Shown one piece after another: positions 1-8,099 of a stretch of DNA of 64,000 bases (position 1 is the stretch's first letter; the number at the start of each line of letters is the position of its first letter). The notes beneath the pieces are model-generated. The model did not search any database. It saw nothing but the letters and a program-made list of their open reading frames with translations, and had not been told where the DNA came from. The translations under genes were made by a program, and so were the position numbers. The DNA comes from Hyphomicrobiales bacterium. Lineage in GTDB: Bacteria; Pseudomonadota; Alphaproteobacteria; Rhizobiales; Beijerinckiaceae. The stretch is taken from assembly GCA_027483895.1 (NCBI GenBank), contig JAIXTP010000027.1, positions 1 through 64,000 of the forward strand, in the 5' to 3' direction.

Positions 1-1376
1 GAGAAGGTCTCGAGGTCCGTGATGGCGCTGGTGCCGGTGTAGCGGTCCATCTTCCGGCTCACGTCGAACTCGGCTCCGAGGCCCACGAAGGCGCTGACCT
101 TCTCGCCGAACTTGCCGTGAAAGCGGATACCGCCGAGAGCCGTCGTCAGCTTCTGGCCGTAGTCGTTGTAGGTCAGCGGTTCGGTGACGGCATCGGAAGT
201 TCCCTCGGTGTAGCCCTTCCGGGTGGCGTCGGTGTAGCGCATGCCGAGATAGGGAACCGCGACGAGCTCGGGAGCGATGCGCACGCCGTAGCCGGCTTCG
301 GCGGTCAAGCCGAAGGCGCTGATCCCTGCCTTGCCCGAACCCGCCTCGGTGTCGGTCAGCGAGGCATCGCGGGTGACGGTCATGCGGCCGTGATTGTAGG
401 CGCCTGCGACACGCGTGTTCAGGCCGGTGAGGTCAGCGTTCTCCTCATAGACCGCGAAGGCGCCGACCGTGGGCATCGTGTCGCTGTGCTTGACGCCGGT
501 CGGGGTATCGCGACCGGGTGCATAGTCAACGAAGGCGCCCAGACGGACGTTCGGGTGAACCTTGTAGGCGGCGACGATGGCGCCTGCACCCTCGCTGGTG
601 GAGTCGGAAAGGCCCGTATAGCGGCCGACGAAGGACACGCTGATGTCGTTGCTCCCGAAATCCTTGGAGTCGTAGCCGAGCGCAGTGGTCAGGACGGCTT
701 CACGGGCGATGAGCTGGTTGCGGATCGCACCGGAGGAGATGCTCAGGGCGATCCGGGTGTTTTCGGCGCTGACCGTCGCTACGACCTCTTCGGAGAAGGC
801 TCCGGGGCCCACGGCATAAAATACTTGCGTCGTTCCGAGTTCGCCGCCTGCCGAATAGGTGGTGATTACGATCGTGTATCTCTGGCCCCTTACGAGAAGG
901 TAAGCCACCTGAGGGCAGTATTCAGACACGCCGCCGCACGAAATAGCTGCACTCGAATCTGATAGAACCGCCTGGTGATCCGAGCTGTCCGTATCATCGT
1001 TCAGAACGAGCTTGCCGGTGCCCGGCGACGTAGGATCGTATACGCCGGAATAAAGGATCATCACGGTGTCCCGCGAGGATGTCGTTTGTCCAAAGTAATA
1101 TGTTTGATTGGCAGTGGCGGTCCACGGAACGGCCAGATAATTGTAGCTGTAAGAACCTGACGCATCGAGTTGCGAAAGATCATATAGATAACGTTCATTC
1201 AGCGAAAAAGTTGATGAGGTCGAATTGGTGCCATTTGCCTCAAGAGTGGTAACTTCGGAAAATACCGGAGTGGCCAATACGCTGAAGAGGCCTGCAACGG
1301 CAACAAGGTGACGTGCCGAAAGACCACGGTCGGTCGACTTGGCTTTGATTGACGACATCCGGTATCGGAAGTGCAT
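1..1376 (-). CDS. Autotransporter outer-membrane beta-barrel protein (3' truncated by window edge)
   Basis: An open minus-strand frame runs from an ATG at 1376 to the window edge (about 458 codons, no stop seen). The start follows a strong AAGGAGGGAG ribosome-binding site. The first ~45 residues form a long basic-hydrophobic signal peptide. A short passenger of about 150 residues follows; it contains a segment like the SRDTVMILYSG...DPTSPG repeats seen in Ser/Gly-rich passengers, plus a Cys pair. From about residue 205 the protein shows alternating aromatic/hydrophobic strands (VSFVGRYTGL, LGAFVDYAPG, AYLGMRYT-like) typical of an autotransporter beta-domain. That would place it in the outer membrane, with the passenger exported or surface displayed. 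The final strand and terminal aromatic residue lie outside the window. The family call is by inspection; ligand or function is unknown. Confidence 0.7.
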   Translation of the reverse strand, partial: MHFRYRMSSIKAKSTDRGLSARHLVAVAGLFSVLATPVFSEVTTLEANGTNSTSSTFSLNERYLYDLSQLDASGSYSYNYLAVPWTATANQTYYFGQTTSSRDTVMILYSGVYDPTSPGTGKLVLNDDTDSSDHQAVLSDSSAAISCGGVSEYCPQVAYLLVRGQRYTIVITTYSAGGELGTTQVFYAVGPGAFSEEVVATVSAENTRIALSISSGAIRNQLIAREAVLTTALGYDSKDFGSNDISVSFVGRYTGLSDSTSEGAGAIVAAYKVHPNVRLGAFVDYAPGRDTPTGVKHSDTMPTVGAFAVYEENADLTGLNTRVAGAYNHGRMTVTRDASLTDTEAGSGKAGISAFGLTAEAGYGVRIAPELVAVPYLGMRYTDATRKGYTEGTSDAVTEPLTYNDYGQKLTTALGGIRFHGKFGEKVSAFVGLGAEFDVSRKMDRYTGTSAITDLETF

Positions 1377-1761
1377 CGACTCCCTCCTTGGTGGTTAATT
1401 ATTTTTAAGACCTCGTACGATGATCGGTTTCCGTGCGATATCCATTGTACGTAAACCGGTATAGTTGAGCGGTTTTATTCAAATTCAGCGGGGCATATCT
1501 CGGGGGCTGCGGCTGAAGAGGCGCGCAAGAGCCGCCGCTTTGCCCGAGAGCCGTCGAGGATCGGACTCCGGCGCTTCATCGCCCGGAACGCAGATCCGGT
1601 ACGTCCGGACGCGCCGCGCTCTCCTGTGCGGAGTTCATGCAGGATCCGCCCGGATTCGCGCTTCGGATAGATCGGCCTTCCGACTTGCGGCAAGAACGCC
1701 GCGTCCTTTCCCCGAACCGGTTCCGTTCGGGAGAAGGGCGGTGTTTGCGTTCGGAGCCGGA
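1377..1761. other. Intergenic region, divergent promoters
   Basis: These 385 bases separate the autotransporter (minus) from a small plus-strand gene. The first ~90 bases (1385-1465) are AT-rich compared with the surroundings and probably hold the autotransporter promoter. The remainder is GC-rich and open on both strands, but the possible peptides there are Arg/Ser-rich and look non-coding. No RNA gene or repeat was recognised. Confidence 0.4.
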
Positions 1762-2067
1762 ATGCCTTCTCCCCTGCGCGTCATGCGTGATCTGGCGACC
1801 GCCTTGGCCGAAAGGCTGGACGGCTCCGCGTCCGCACGGCCCGAGCGGCTGCGTGCGGAACTGGCGGCGCGCGGGATCGATTTCGACGCTCTGCCGCCCG
1901 TTCTGCAGCGCGGGCTGATGCGGGAAATTCAGGACGTCCACAAGGTCGAGACGGTGGCCGAGACATTCGAGCGCGACGTTTTGTCGGTCCGGACCCGAGC
2001 GCAGACGGACCGGGCGCGGTTCCGCCTTCTGGCGGATCTCTATCGCGAGCGCCGGCGGCCCTACTGA
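1762..2067 (+). CDS. Small hypothetical protein
   Basis: Predicted protein of 101 residues beginning MPSPLRVMRDLATALAERL. It is probably helical, charged and soluble, with no signal peptide or membrane segment. The chosen ATG has a GGAG-type site about 7 bases upstream. An in-frame GTG at 1741, preceded by AGAAGG, is an equally reasonable start and would add 7 residues. An open frame continues further upstream, but its composition (Arg/Ser/Pro-rich) does not look like protein. No family is recognised. It lies 60 bases upstream of the LysE exporter in the same direction, so the two could be co-transcribed. Confidence 0.5.
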   Translation: MPSPLRVMRDLATALAERLDGSASARPERLRAELAARGIDFDALPPVLQRGLMREIQDVHKVETVAETFERDVLSVRTRAQTDRARFRLLADLYRERRRPY

Positions 2068-2127
2068 ATGACCGCCGAGGTCACGGCCGGGTCTCGCATT
2101 CCGCGCTCGTACCGTTAGAGTGGCCGC

Positions 2128-2775
2128 ATGATCGATGAATCCCGCCTTCTTCTTTTCATCGCGGCCGCGTTTCTGCTCGCCGTCACGCCCGGTCCGGGCA
2201 TCTTCTACGTCGCCGCGCGGACCCTCGTCGGCGGGCGGGCGGAAGGTGTGGCGTCGAGCTTCGGCACGGGCGTGGGGGGAATGTTCCACGTCTTCGCCGG
2301 GGCCCTCGGCGTCTCGGCCTTGGTGCTGGCGAGCGCCGAGCTTTTCGCGGTCCTGAAATTCGTCGGGGCGGGCTATCTCGCTTGGCTCGGCCTGCGGACC
2401 ATCCTCGCGGCGCGGCGGGATGCGGCTTCCGCCCTCGAGGACGCTCCGGCGAGCCCTGCGATGGGGACCGCCCGCGCCTTCCGCGAGGGCGTGTTGGTGG
2501 AAGCGCTCAATCCCAAGACGGCCGCCTTCTTCCTCGCCTTCGTCCCGCAATTCGTCGATCCGCAGGCGGGAAGCGTCGCGCTCCAATTCGTTCTGCTCGG
2601 CACGATCTCGGTGGCGCTGAACACGCTGGCAGACATCGTCGTCGCCTTCGCCGCGAGCGGCATCCGCGGCGGTGCGGCCGCCCGACCGGTCCTGGTGCGC
2701 CGGCTCAGGGAAGGTTCGGGAGCTGCCATGATCGCGCTCGGCCTGGGCCTCGCCTTCGCGAAGCGGCCGGGCTGA
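2128..2775 (+). CDS. LysE/RhtB family amino-acid exporter
   Basis: A 215-residue membrane protein of the LysE translocator family, which exports amino acids or related small metabolites across the inner membrane. The N-terminus has the family signature TPGPGIFYVAARTLVGGR at about residues 20-37. Hydrophobic segments near residues 5-25, 45-65, 70-90, 120-145, 150-170 and 195-213 match the usual six-helix plan and length. The substrate cannot be read from sequence. It is a short stand-alone unit; the next gene downstream is convergent, with only 15 bases between them. Confidence 0.88.
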   Translation: MIDESRLLLFIAAAFLLAVTPGPGIFYVAARTLVGGRAEGVASSFGTGVGGMFHVFAGALGVSALVLASAELFAVLKFVGAGYLAWLGLRTILAARRDAASALEDAPASPAMGTARAFREGVLVEALNPKTAAFFLAFVPQFVDPQAGSVALQFVLLGTISVALNTLADIVVAFAASGIRGGAAARPVLVRRLREGSGAAMIALGLGLAFAKRPG

Positions 2776-2790
2776 GCCGCGCTTCGGCCT

Positions 2791-3780
2791 TCAGCGCCTT
2801 TCCACGGTCGGAGCGCGCCCGGTCTCCGCGACCTGTCTTTCAAACCGTGCGGGACGGGCGACGATGTCCCGCACCGCGGCGCGCAGTCGGCGCATCCGTC
2901 CGATATGGTGGAGCGCATAGGCACCCCACGGCACGGGGCGCACATACTCCGCGATGTTCTTTCGCGCGGTCGCGGCAGGGTCGATGGCCGGGGGCGGGTC
3001 CCCGGGCAGGGTCTTGCGGAGCACCCATGACGTCGGCGCCAGTTCGGCGATCTCCGTGAAGCCCGCGCGGTGCGCGGCCAACAGCAGATTGTCGCGCGAG
3101 AAGCCGAGCACATGGGCGAAATGGAAGTGCTCGAAGCATTTCAGCGGATAGCCCTGCAGGTTCGGCACTTCGAGGAAGAGCCGGCCGTCGTCGGCCAGCC
3201 ATTCCCGGATCCGGCGGAGCGCCGCCACGGGCTCCCGCAGATGTTCGAGCACGTGATAGGCGGTGATCACGTCGAAGGACCGGGGTGCGTAATCCGCCTC
3301 GCGCCAGGTGCCGCCGTCGATCCGGACGCTGCCGAATTCTCGGCCCTGCGCCGCCGCGAAGCTGGAAAAGCTGCGGCCGGGTTCGAGGCCCGTCGCGGCA
3401 TGGCCCTCGGCGGCGAGACGCCGGACGAGTTCGCCCGATCCGCAGCCGAAATCGAGCGTGCGCCGCCGATCGCGTCCGGCATGAGCGAGAATGTCCCGCA
3501 CGCGCCGGTCGGCTTCGTGCTCCTTCTTGCGGACGTGGTTCGCCCGCGGACGCCGGAAGGCGAACTGGTAGTCGGCGCGGTATTCGTCCGCATAGTAGCG
3601 CGCGAGCTCCGCCTCGGTCGGCATCGGGTCGGTGTAGAAGAGGCCGCAATCCTCGCAGACGACGGTGCGCAGCGGCTTCAGGCGGCGGTCGAAGGTCGCG
3701 GCGGTGAGGCGGTCGGCGCTGCCGCAGACCGGGCAGTCCACGCGCTCGCCCCGGTAACGGTATTTCAGAAAGGGGATCAT
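2791..3780 (-). CDS. Class I SAM-dependent methyltransferase with N-terminal zinc-ribbon-like segment
   Basis: Predicted 329-residue cytosolic methyltransferase. Residues 14-45 carry two Cys pairs (CPVCG and CEDCG), suggesting a small zinc-binding ribbon. The SAM-binding motif I is LDFGCGSGELVRRL near residue 105, and a later FDVITAYHVLEHL segment is typical of the Methyltransf_23 class. The arrangement of a Cys4 ribbon before a methyltransferase resembles enzymes that act on sugars or small metabolites, but the substrate is unknown. The start at 3780 places the ribbon at the N-terminus; the frame stays open upstream and MIRIF at about 3870 is an alternative. DNA just upstream (3780-3900) is noticeably AT-richer than the neighbours, fitting a promoter or acquired DNA. 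Confidence 0.75.
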   Translation of the reverse strand: MIPFLKYRYRGERVDCPVCGSADRLTAATFDRRLKPLRTVVCEDCGLFYTDPMPTEAELARYYADEYRADYQFAFRRPRANHVRKKEHEADRRVRDILAHAGRDRRRTLDFGCGSGELVRRLAAEGHAATGLEPGRSFSSFAAAQGREFGSVRIDGGTWREADYAPRSFDVITAYHVLEHLREPVAALRRIREWLADDGRLFLEVPNLQGYPLKCFEHFHFAHVLGFSRDNLLLAAHRAGFTEIAELAPTSWVLRKTLPGDPPPAIDPAATARKNIAEYVRPVPWGAYALHHIGRMRRLRAAVRDIVARPARFERQVAETGRAPTVERR

Positions 3781-3915
3781 GTTCCGCTGCAACGAGAACG
3801 ATCGAGGCACGAAAATCTCCGAAATACGTCGAACACCTTGGAAATACGAAAATCGAAAAATCCGGATCATACGGAAGATTGTTGTATAAATCAGAATAGC
3901 GCCCATGCAAGGGCG

Positions 3916-4401
3916 ATGAAATCGGTCGATATTCTTGGCGATGCGGTCGAGCCGGGGGGGCGGCTTGATCGCCGCGGGGTTTTCCTCCATGCCGAATGCA
4001 CCGGAACGCGGTCGGTCGGAGATGTCCTGTTGAGCCCGAGGTCGGGAGCATCCAAGCGGTGGTTCGTCCTGCGCCTTTTGCCGGCGCTGGTCTTCGTCCA
4101 TGCGCTCGCGCTTCAGGTCATGCTGGCCCCCGCGGCGCATGCGGCGCTCTCGGCTCATGCTGCGGCATGGTGCGCGGCGGGCGGCGATACGCCGGAAACC
4201 CCGTCGGGCGACGGCGACTGTTGCCTTTCCGGCTGTTCGGCCTCGCCGACGGCCCTCCTCGGATCGAGCGGCCGGGACCGCGATGAACCGGTTCCGGTCC
4301 ATGATGATAGCCCGCGTCGTGACGTCGCATCCCTGAACGCCTTTCCTCCGGCCGTCATGGCCGTTCCGCGCGCTCCGCCTTCGGACTTCGGACGTTCCTG
4401 A
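3916..4401 (+). CDS. DUF2946-like small Cys-rich membrane/periplasmic protein
   Basis: The credible part of this frame begins around RLLPALVFVHALALQ, a single hydrophobic signal/anchor. A short loop follows with a Cys cluster (AAWCAAGG then GDCCLSGCSA) and a Pro/Arg-rich tail. This plan of one N-terminal helix followed by a CC-x2-C motif matches the DUF2946 proteins often found beside copper chaperones, and a PCu(A)C gene lies 48 bases downstream. A role in periplasmic copper handling is inferred from this context. The start is uncertain: ATG at 3916 gives 161 residues, while TTG at 4030, with a better-spaced GGAG, would give about 123 and a more normal signal sequence. Confidence 0.5.
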   Translation: MKSVDILGDAVEPGGRLDRRGVFLHAECTGTRSVGDVLLSPRSGASKRWFVLRLLPALVFVHALALQVMLAPAAHAALSAHAAAWCAAGGDTPETPSGDGDCCLSGCSASPTALLGSSGRDRDEPVPVHDDSPRRDVASLNAFPPAVMAVPRAPPSDFGRS

Positions 4402-4449
4402 ACCGAATTTCCGTCTTCACGGGCCCGTCCCGTCTTCCGGAGCAGACAC

Positions 4450-4929
4450 ATGCGTTCCTTCATTCTCGCCGCGGCGCTCTCCGCCGCCGTCTCTTTTTCC
4501 GCCGTCGCCCATGAGGCCAAGCTCGGCGATCTTCTCGTCGAGCACCCCTGGTCGCGCGCCACTCCGGCGGGCGCGCCCGTCGCGGGCGGCTTCTTCGCCG
4601 TGGCCAATCGCGGCACCGCCGCCGACCGGCTCGTTTCCGCCCGCTTCGAGCGTGCGGGACGCGTCGAGATCCATGAAATGGCGGTGAAGGACGGCGTCAT
4701 GGCGATGCGCGAATTGCCCAAGGGGATCGAGATTCCCGCAGGCGGGCGCATCGAGCTGAAGCCCGGCGGCCATCATCTGATGTTCATGGAGCTCAAGGCG
4801 CCGCTCAAGGAAGGCGAGATGCTGAAGGGCACGCTCGTCTTCGAGAAGGCGGGCTCGGTCGATGTCGAGTTCAAGGTGGAACCGGTCGGCGCCCGCAAGT
4901 CGGACGCCGGGGATCATTCGAAGCACTGA
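4450..4929 (+). CDS. Periplasmic copper chaperone PCu(A)C
   Basis: A 159-residue exported protein of the PCu(A)C (DUF461) family, which carries Cu(I) in the periplasm and donates it to the CuA site of cytochrome c oxidase. Residues 1-20 are a clear signal peptide (cleavage near VAHEA). The copper-binding signature H(M)x10Mx21HxM is present: [15 protein letters not shown], followed by [10 protein letters not shown]. The length is as expected. The His-containing C-terminal tail (DAGDHSKH) could add a weak metal site. It follows the DUF2946-like gene, so the two probably form a copper-handling unit. Confidence 0.92.
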   Translation: MRSFILAAALSAAVSFSAVAHEAKLGDLLVEHPWSRATPAGAPVAGGFFAVANRGTAADRLVSARFERAGRVEIHEMAVKDGVMAMRELPKGIEIPAGGRIELKPGGHHLMFMELKAPLKEGEMLKGTLVFEKAGSVDVEFKVEPVGARKSDAGDHSKH

Positions 4930-4946
4930 GCGCGTCGACGCGGGCG

Positions 4947-4967
4947 GGAGGGGCGATGCACCCCTCC
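4947..4967. terminator. Stem-loop between convergent genes
   Basis: Seven-base-pair GC stem (GGAGGGG / CCCCTCC) with a 7-base loop, lying between the stops of the copper chaperone and phosphoglycolate phosphatase. No long T-run follows on either side, so it is a plausible bidirectional terminator only. Confidence 0.45.
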
Positions 4968-4971
4968 GTCG

Positions 4972-5667
4972 TCAGGTGCGGAGCGGCAGAAGCTCTTCGA
5001 CGGCCTCGATCAGCCGGTCGTAATGGTCGACGAGGCGGTCGGGCGCGAGTTGCGCCATCGGCACGTCGGTGTAGCCGAAGGGCACGCCGACGGCGCCGGC
5101 CCCGGCCGCTCGCGCGGTGTCGACGTCCGTCCGCGAGTCTCCGACGAGGATGCACCGCGCCGGATCGCCGCCCGCACGCTCGACCGTCATCGTCAGATGG
5201 CGCGGATCCGGCTTGAACCAGGGGAAGGTGTCGCGGCCGCAGATCGCCGCGAACCGGTCCGAGATGCCGAGCTTCTCGAGCAGCAGCAGAGAATGGGCTT
5301 CCATCTTGTTCGTGCAGACGGCGAGGCCGTAGCCGCGCGCCGCGAGCCCGTCCAAAGCCTCGGTGACGCCGGGAAAGAGCGTGGTCCTCTCGCAGATGTT
5401 CTCCGCGTAATGTTCGAGAAATTCGAGGAACATGCGTTCGAGGCGCGCGGCCGAGACCTCCTCGGCCGAAAGCCTCAGGCCGCGCTCGATGAGCGCCCGC
5501 GCTCCCGCGCCGATCAGGTCGCGCGCTTCCTCGTAGGGAATTCCCGGCAGACCTTCGCGGGCGAGGACGACATTGAGCGTCGCCACGAGGTCCGGTGCGG
5601 TCTCGGCCAAGGTTCCGTCGAGGTCGAAGACCACCGTCGGCTTCAGGAAAGGAACATGCTTCGTCAT
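4972..5667 (-). CDS. gph: Phosphoglycolate phosphatase (HAD superfamily)
   Basis: A 231-residue HAD hydrolase, most likely Gph, which dephosphorylates 2-phosphoglycolate arising from DNA repair or oxygenase reactions. HAD motif I is FDLDGTLAETAPDL at residues 14-27 (nucleophile D, then D+2). Motif II is CTNKME, and motifs III/IV lie in KPDPRHL and LVGDSRTDVDTARAAG. The helical cap between motifs I and II contains the LIGAGARALIERGL segment typical of Gph. ATG 5667 was chosen because the MTKHVPFLKP start places motif I at the usual distance. An upstream ATG at 5724 would add 19 unlikely residues and reach into the leader toward the protease gene. Confidence 0.88.
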   Translation of the reverse strand: MTKHVPFLKPTVVFDLDGTLAETAPDLVATLNVVLAREGLPGIPYEEARDLIGAGARALIERGLRLSAEEVSAARLERMFLEFLEHYAENICERTTLFPGVTEALDGLAARGYGLAVCTNKMEAHSLLLLEKLGISDRFAAICGRDTFPWFKPDPRHLTMTVERAGGDPARCILVGDSRTDVDTARAAGAGAVGVPFGYTDVPMAQLAPDRLVDHYDRLIEAVEELLPLRT

Positions 5668-5710
5668 GCCTGAAGCAGTGCGGGCGTCCGCCGCGTCCGT
5701 CAAGGGCGCG

Positions 5711-7459
5711 TCACGACCAGGCAAAGGCGAAGTCGGCCTCCACGAGACTGGCCTTCTTCACGCCGACGAGCGTCAGTACGGTCGCCTCGTCGAAGGTGAT
5801 CACGGTATCGCCGCCGACGTCTCTGGCCGCCGACAGAACCCGTTCGAACGTCCATGGCGTCGTGTCGCGGAACACGATCAGATCCCGGGCCGCGGAGCCG
5901 GGGTTGAAGTCCATGATCCGGTCCGACCCGTCTCCGGCCGTGAAGAGGAACGTGTCGCCTCCGGCGCCGCCGTAGAGCACGTCGTTGCCGCGCCCGCCCT
6001 CGATCCGGTCCATGCCCGTCCCGCCGCGCACGACGTCGTCGCCGTCGCCGGCGCGGATCGTGTCGTCGCCCGCCGCCCCGTCGATCCTGTCGTCGGCCCA
6101 GCCTGCGAGCGAGGAGCCGACGATCAGGTCGCCCGCCTTCGTTCCCGTGGTCGTCAGGGCGAGTTCGCGGATCTTGTCGAGCCGCCAGGTCGTTCCGTTC
6201 TCGAACCGGATCGCCTCGATCCCCGCCTCGCCGCCTGCCGTCTGCTCCTCGATGAGGATGCTTCCGCCCGTCTTGTCTCCCCGCCTCGCAACGTCGACGA
6301 CGACATCCTTGCCGGCCAAGCGGATCGACACGTCGCCCGGCGCGATGTCGCCCTGGAAGACGAGGGTGTCGCGCCCCTCCGAAGCCCGTTCGATGATCCG
6401 GTCGTTTCCTTGGCCGCGCATCCACTCGTAGCGATCCTGCCCGGCCCCGCCCCGGAGCGTGTCGTTGCCCGCATCGCCCGCCAGAACGTCGTTCCCGGCG
6501 CCGCCGCTGATCAGGTCGTCGCCGCCTCCGCCGCGCAGGAGATTGTCGGCGTCGTTGCCGATCAGCGTGTCGGCCCCGCTGCCGCCGAAGGCGTTTTCGA
6601 TGACGACGCCGTTCGCGATGGTGAAGGCGGAGCCCGCGACCCATCCGTTTTCGGCACGCACGAAGCTGACGTCGCCGCCGCCGGTCGGGCTCTGGTCCAG
6701 CGTCGCGGCGATCAGGCTGATCTTCACCCGGTGAGGTCCGGAATAGGAGATCGCATCCACGCCGCCCGCGTCATAGATGCATCGCGCCGCCGTCGACTGG
6801 TCGAAGGTGTAGACGTCGTTGCCGGTCCGCGTCGTCTTGTTCGCCCCGTAAAGATGCTGCAGGGCCGCGATGTCGAAGGCCATCGGCGTGACGGCCTCGA
6901 GGTACTCGCCGCCTCGGACCCCGGTCCAGCCGGACGCATAGGCGGCGACGGTGAACATCGAACGGGACAAACCGAACGGCCCCGGATCCCAAGCGCCCCT
7001 CACGCCGGGAAAGCCCCCGGGTTCGAAGCTGTGATGAATCCCGAGCGCATGCGCGATCTCGTGGAGATAGACCCGATAGCCGGTCGTGCCTTCCGCTTGA
7101 AAGGCGTAATCGGTCGAGAAGTTCGTGACGACCTGCGTCGTGTTCGCCCAAGGCATGCCCGAATTGGCGCCTCTCATGGGCTTGAGCATTTGGACCAGCT
7201 GGGCTTCGTTCTTGTCCGTCGTCTGCTCGAAGCGGATGTCCGCCACGGCCTCCAAGGACCGGAAGACCTTCGCGAGCGCTTCGGCCGCCTCCTTGGGCCA
7301 GCCCGGCCCCTTCGGCGTTTCCAAGTAGTATCGGAGCGTCTTCTCCGCACCGTCGGCCCAAGTCCAGCCGAAGCGCGCGAGAGCCGAGACGTAAACGTTG
7401 GAATGGGGCGCCGCGACCGCCCCGACCGGGGCATGATTGGGAGAGGAGACCGAAGGCAT
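5711..7459 (-). CDS. Serralysin-like M10 metalloprotease with RTX calcium-binding repeats
   Basis: A 582-residue secreted zinc protease. Residues 133-143 are HEIAHALGIHH, the HExxHxxGxxH metzincin motif. A downstream SMFTVAAY segment probably provides the Met-turn, although it departs from the usual SIMSY. The LEAVTPMAFDIAALQHLYG stretch is typical of the serralysin end of the catalytic domain. Two blocks of GGxGxDxLx nonapeptides follow (about residues 300-350 and 455-500); these bind calcium and fold after export. The protein ends DFAFAWS, like the acidic-hydrophobic C-terminal signal of type I secretion substrates, and lacks an N-terminal signal peptide. No type I exporter gene lies in the window. 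It sits 43 bases upstream of the gph start, on the same strand. Confidence 0.88.
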   Translation of the reverse strand: MPSVSSPNHAPVGAVAAPHSNVYVSALARFGWTWADGAEKTLRYYLETPKGPGWPKEAAEALAKVFRSLEAVADIRFEQTTDKNEAQLVQMLKPMRGANSGMPWANTTQVVTNFSTDYAFQAEGTTGYRVYLHEIAHALGIHHSFEPGGFPGVRGAWDPGPFGLSRSMFTVAAYASGWTGVRGGEYLEAVTPMAFDIAALQHLYGANKTTRTGNDVYTFDQSTAARCIYDAGGVDAISYSGPHRVKISLIAATLDQSPTGGGDVSFVRAENGWVAGSAFTIANGVVIENAFGGSGADTLIGNDADNLLRGGGGDDLISGGAGNDVLAGDAGNDTLRGGAGQDRYEWMRGQGNDRIIERASEGRDTLVFQGDIAPGDVSIRLAGKDVVVDVARRGDKTGGSILIEEQTAGGEAGIEAIRFENGTTWRLDKIRELALTTTGTKAGDLIVGSSLAGWADDRIDGAAGDDTIRAGDGDDVVRGGTGMDRIEGGRGNDVLYGGAGGDTFLFTAGDGSDRIMDFNPGSAARDLIVFRDTTPWTFERVLSAARDVGGDTVITFDEATVLTLVGVKKASLVEADFAFAWS

Positions 7460-7647
7460 GACTACAACCTAGAGTTTAGGTACTTGAAAATACAATCACC
7501 ATGACAAATCTAATCGTATTCGTCAAAAAATACTTTGGTCTATGCTTCGCCCGGGCCCTGACGGCGGTGCGGGCGTCCCGGAACGTCGCGCCCGGCCTTC
7601 GCCGCGAATCGGGTGTAGGAAAGGTCACCTACGACCGGGAGACGAAG

Positions 7648-8019
7648 ATGCGCCGCACGGCCTGTTGCCTCGCCTTTCTGGCCGCGACCTCGCTTCCGGC
7701 CTTCGCGCGGAATTTCGAGTTTCTCGCGGCCCCTCAGACCGATCTCAACCGCGTCTACCGCGTCGACCGGCTGACGGGCGAAATGACGGCCTGCCAATAC
7801 GGCCCCAAGGAGGGCACCTTCGGCCGCACGGTGTGCTTCGGGCCGGGGGAGGGCGCCCGCGCGCAGGATCCTTCCGATTTCGGGCTCATCGCCTCCCGGC
7901 ATGAGCGGGAAGCGGGGGTGTTCCGCGTCGACTACCGCACCGGTGCCGTCAGCATCTGCTACGTGTTCGAGGACAAGGTCGTCTGCACCCCGTCCGAAAA
8001 GGCCGTGATCCCGCGCTGA
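7648..8019 (+). CDS. Small exported hypothetical protein
   Basis: A 123-residue protein with an N-terminal signal peptide (MRRTACCLAFLAATSLPAFA). The remainder is a compact two-fold repeat-like sequence: NRVYRVDRLTGEMTACQYG and, later, GVFRVDYRTGAVSICYVFE. The second part resembles the first, with a Cys in each and a beta-strand/turn pattern reminiscent of a blade of a propeller-like module. A GGGAG ribosome-binding site precedes ATG 7648; the frame is open upstream but without protein-like composition. Function is unknown; a periplasmic or secreted role is inferred. Confidence 0.7.
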   Translation: MRRTACCLAFLAATSLPAFARNFEFLAAPQTDLNRVYRVDRLTGEMTACQYGPKEGTFGRTVCFGPGEGARAQDPSDFGLIASRHEREAGVFRVDYRTGAVSICYVFEDKVVCTPSEKAVIPR

Positions 8020-8099
8020 GGCGCGGGCGCGATTGCCGGAAGGGGTGGGCGTGCTTAGGTGACCTACCGAAAGAACCGTCCGTACGAGGATCGACTGCG

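Noticed and set aside
117-962. 281-codon plus-strand frame at the left edge
   Set aside because: It is the reverse of the autotransporter barrel, whose minus frame is continuous with a signal peptide and ribosome-binding site.
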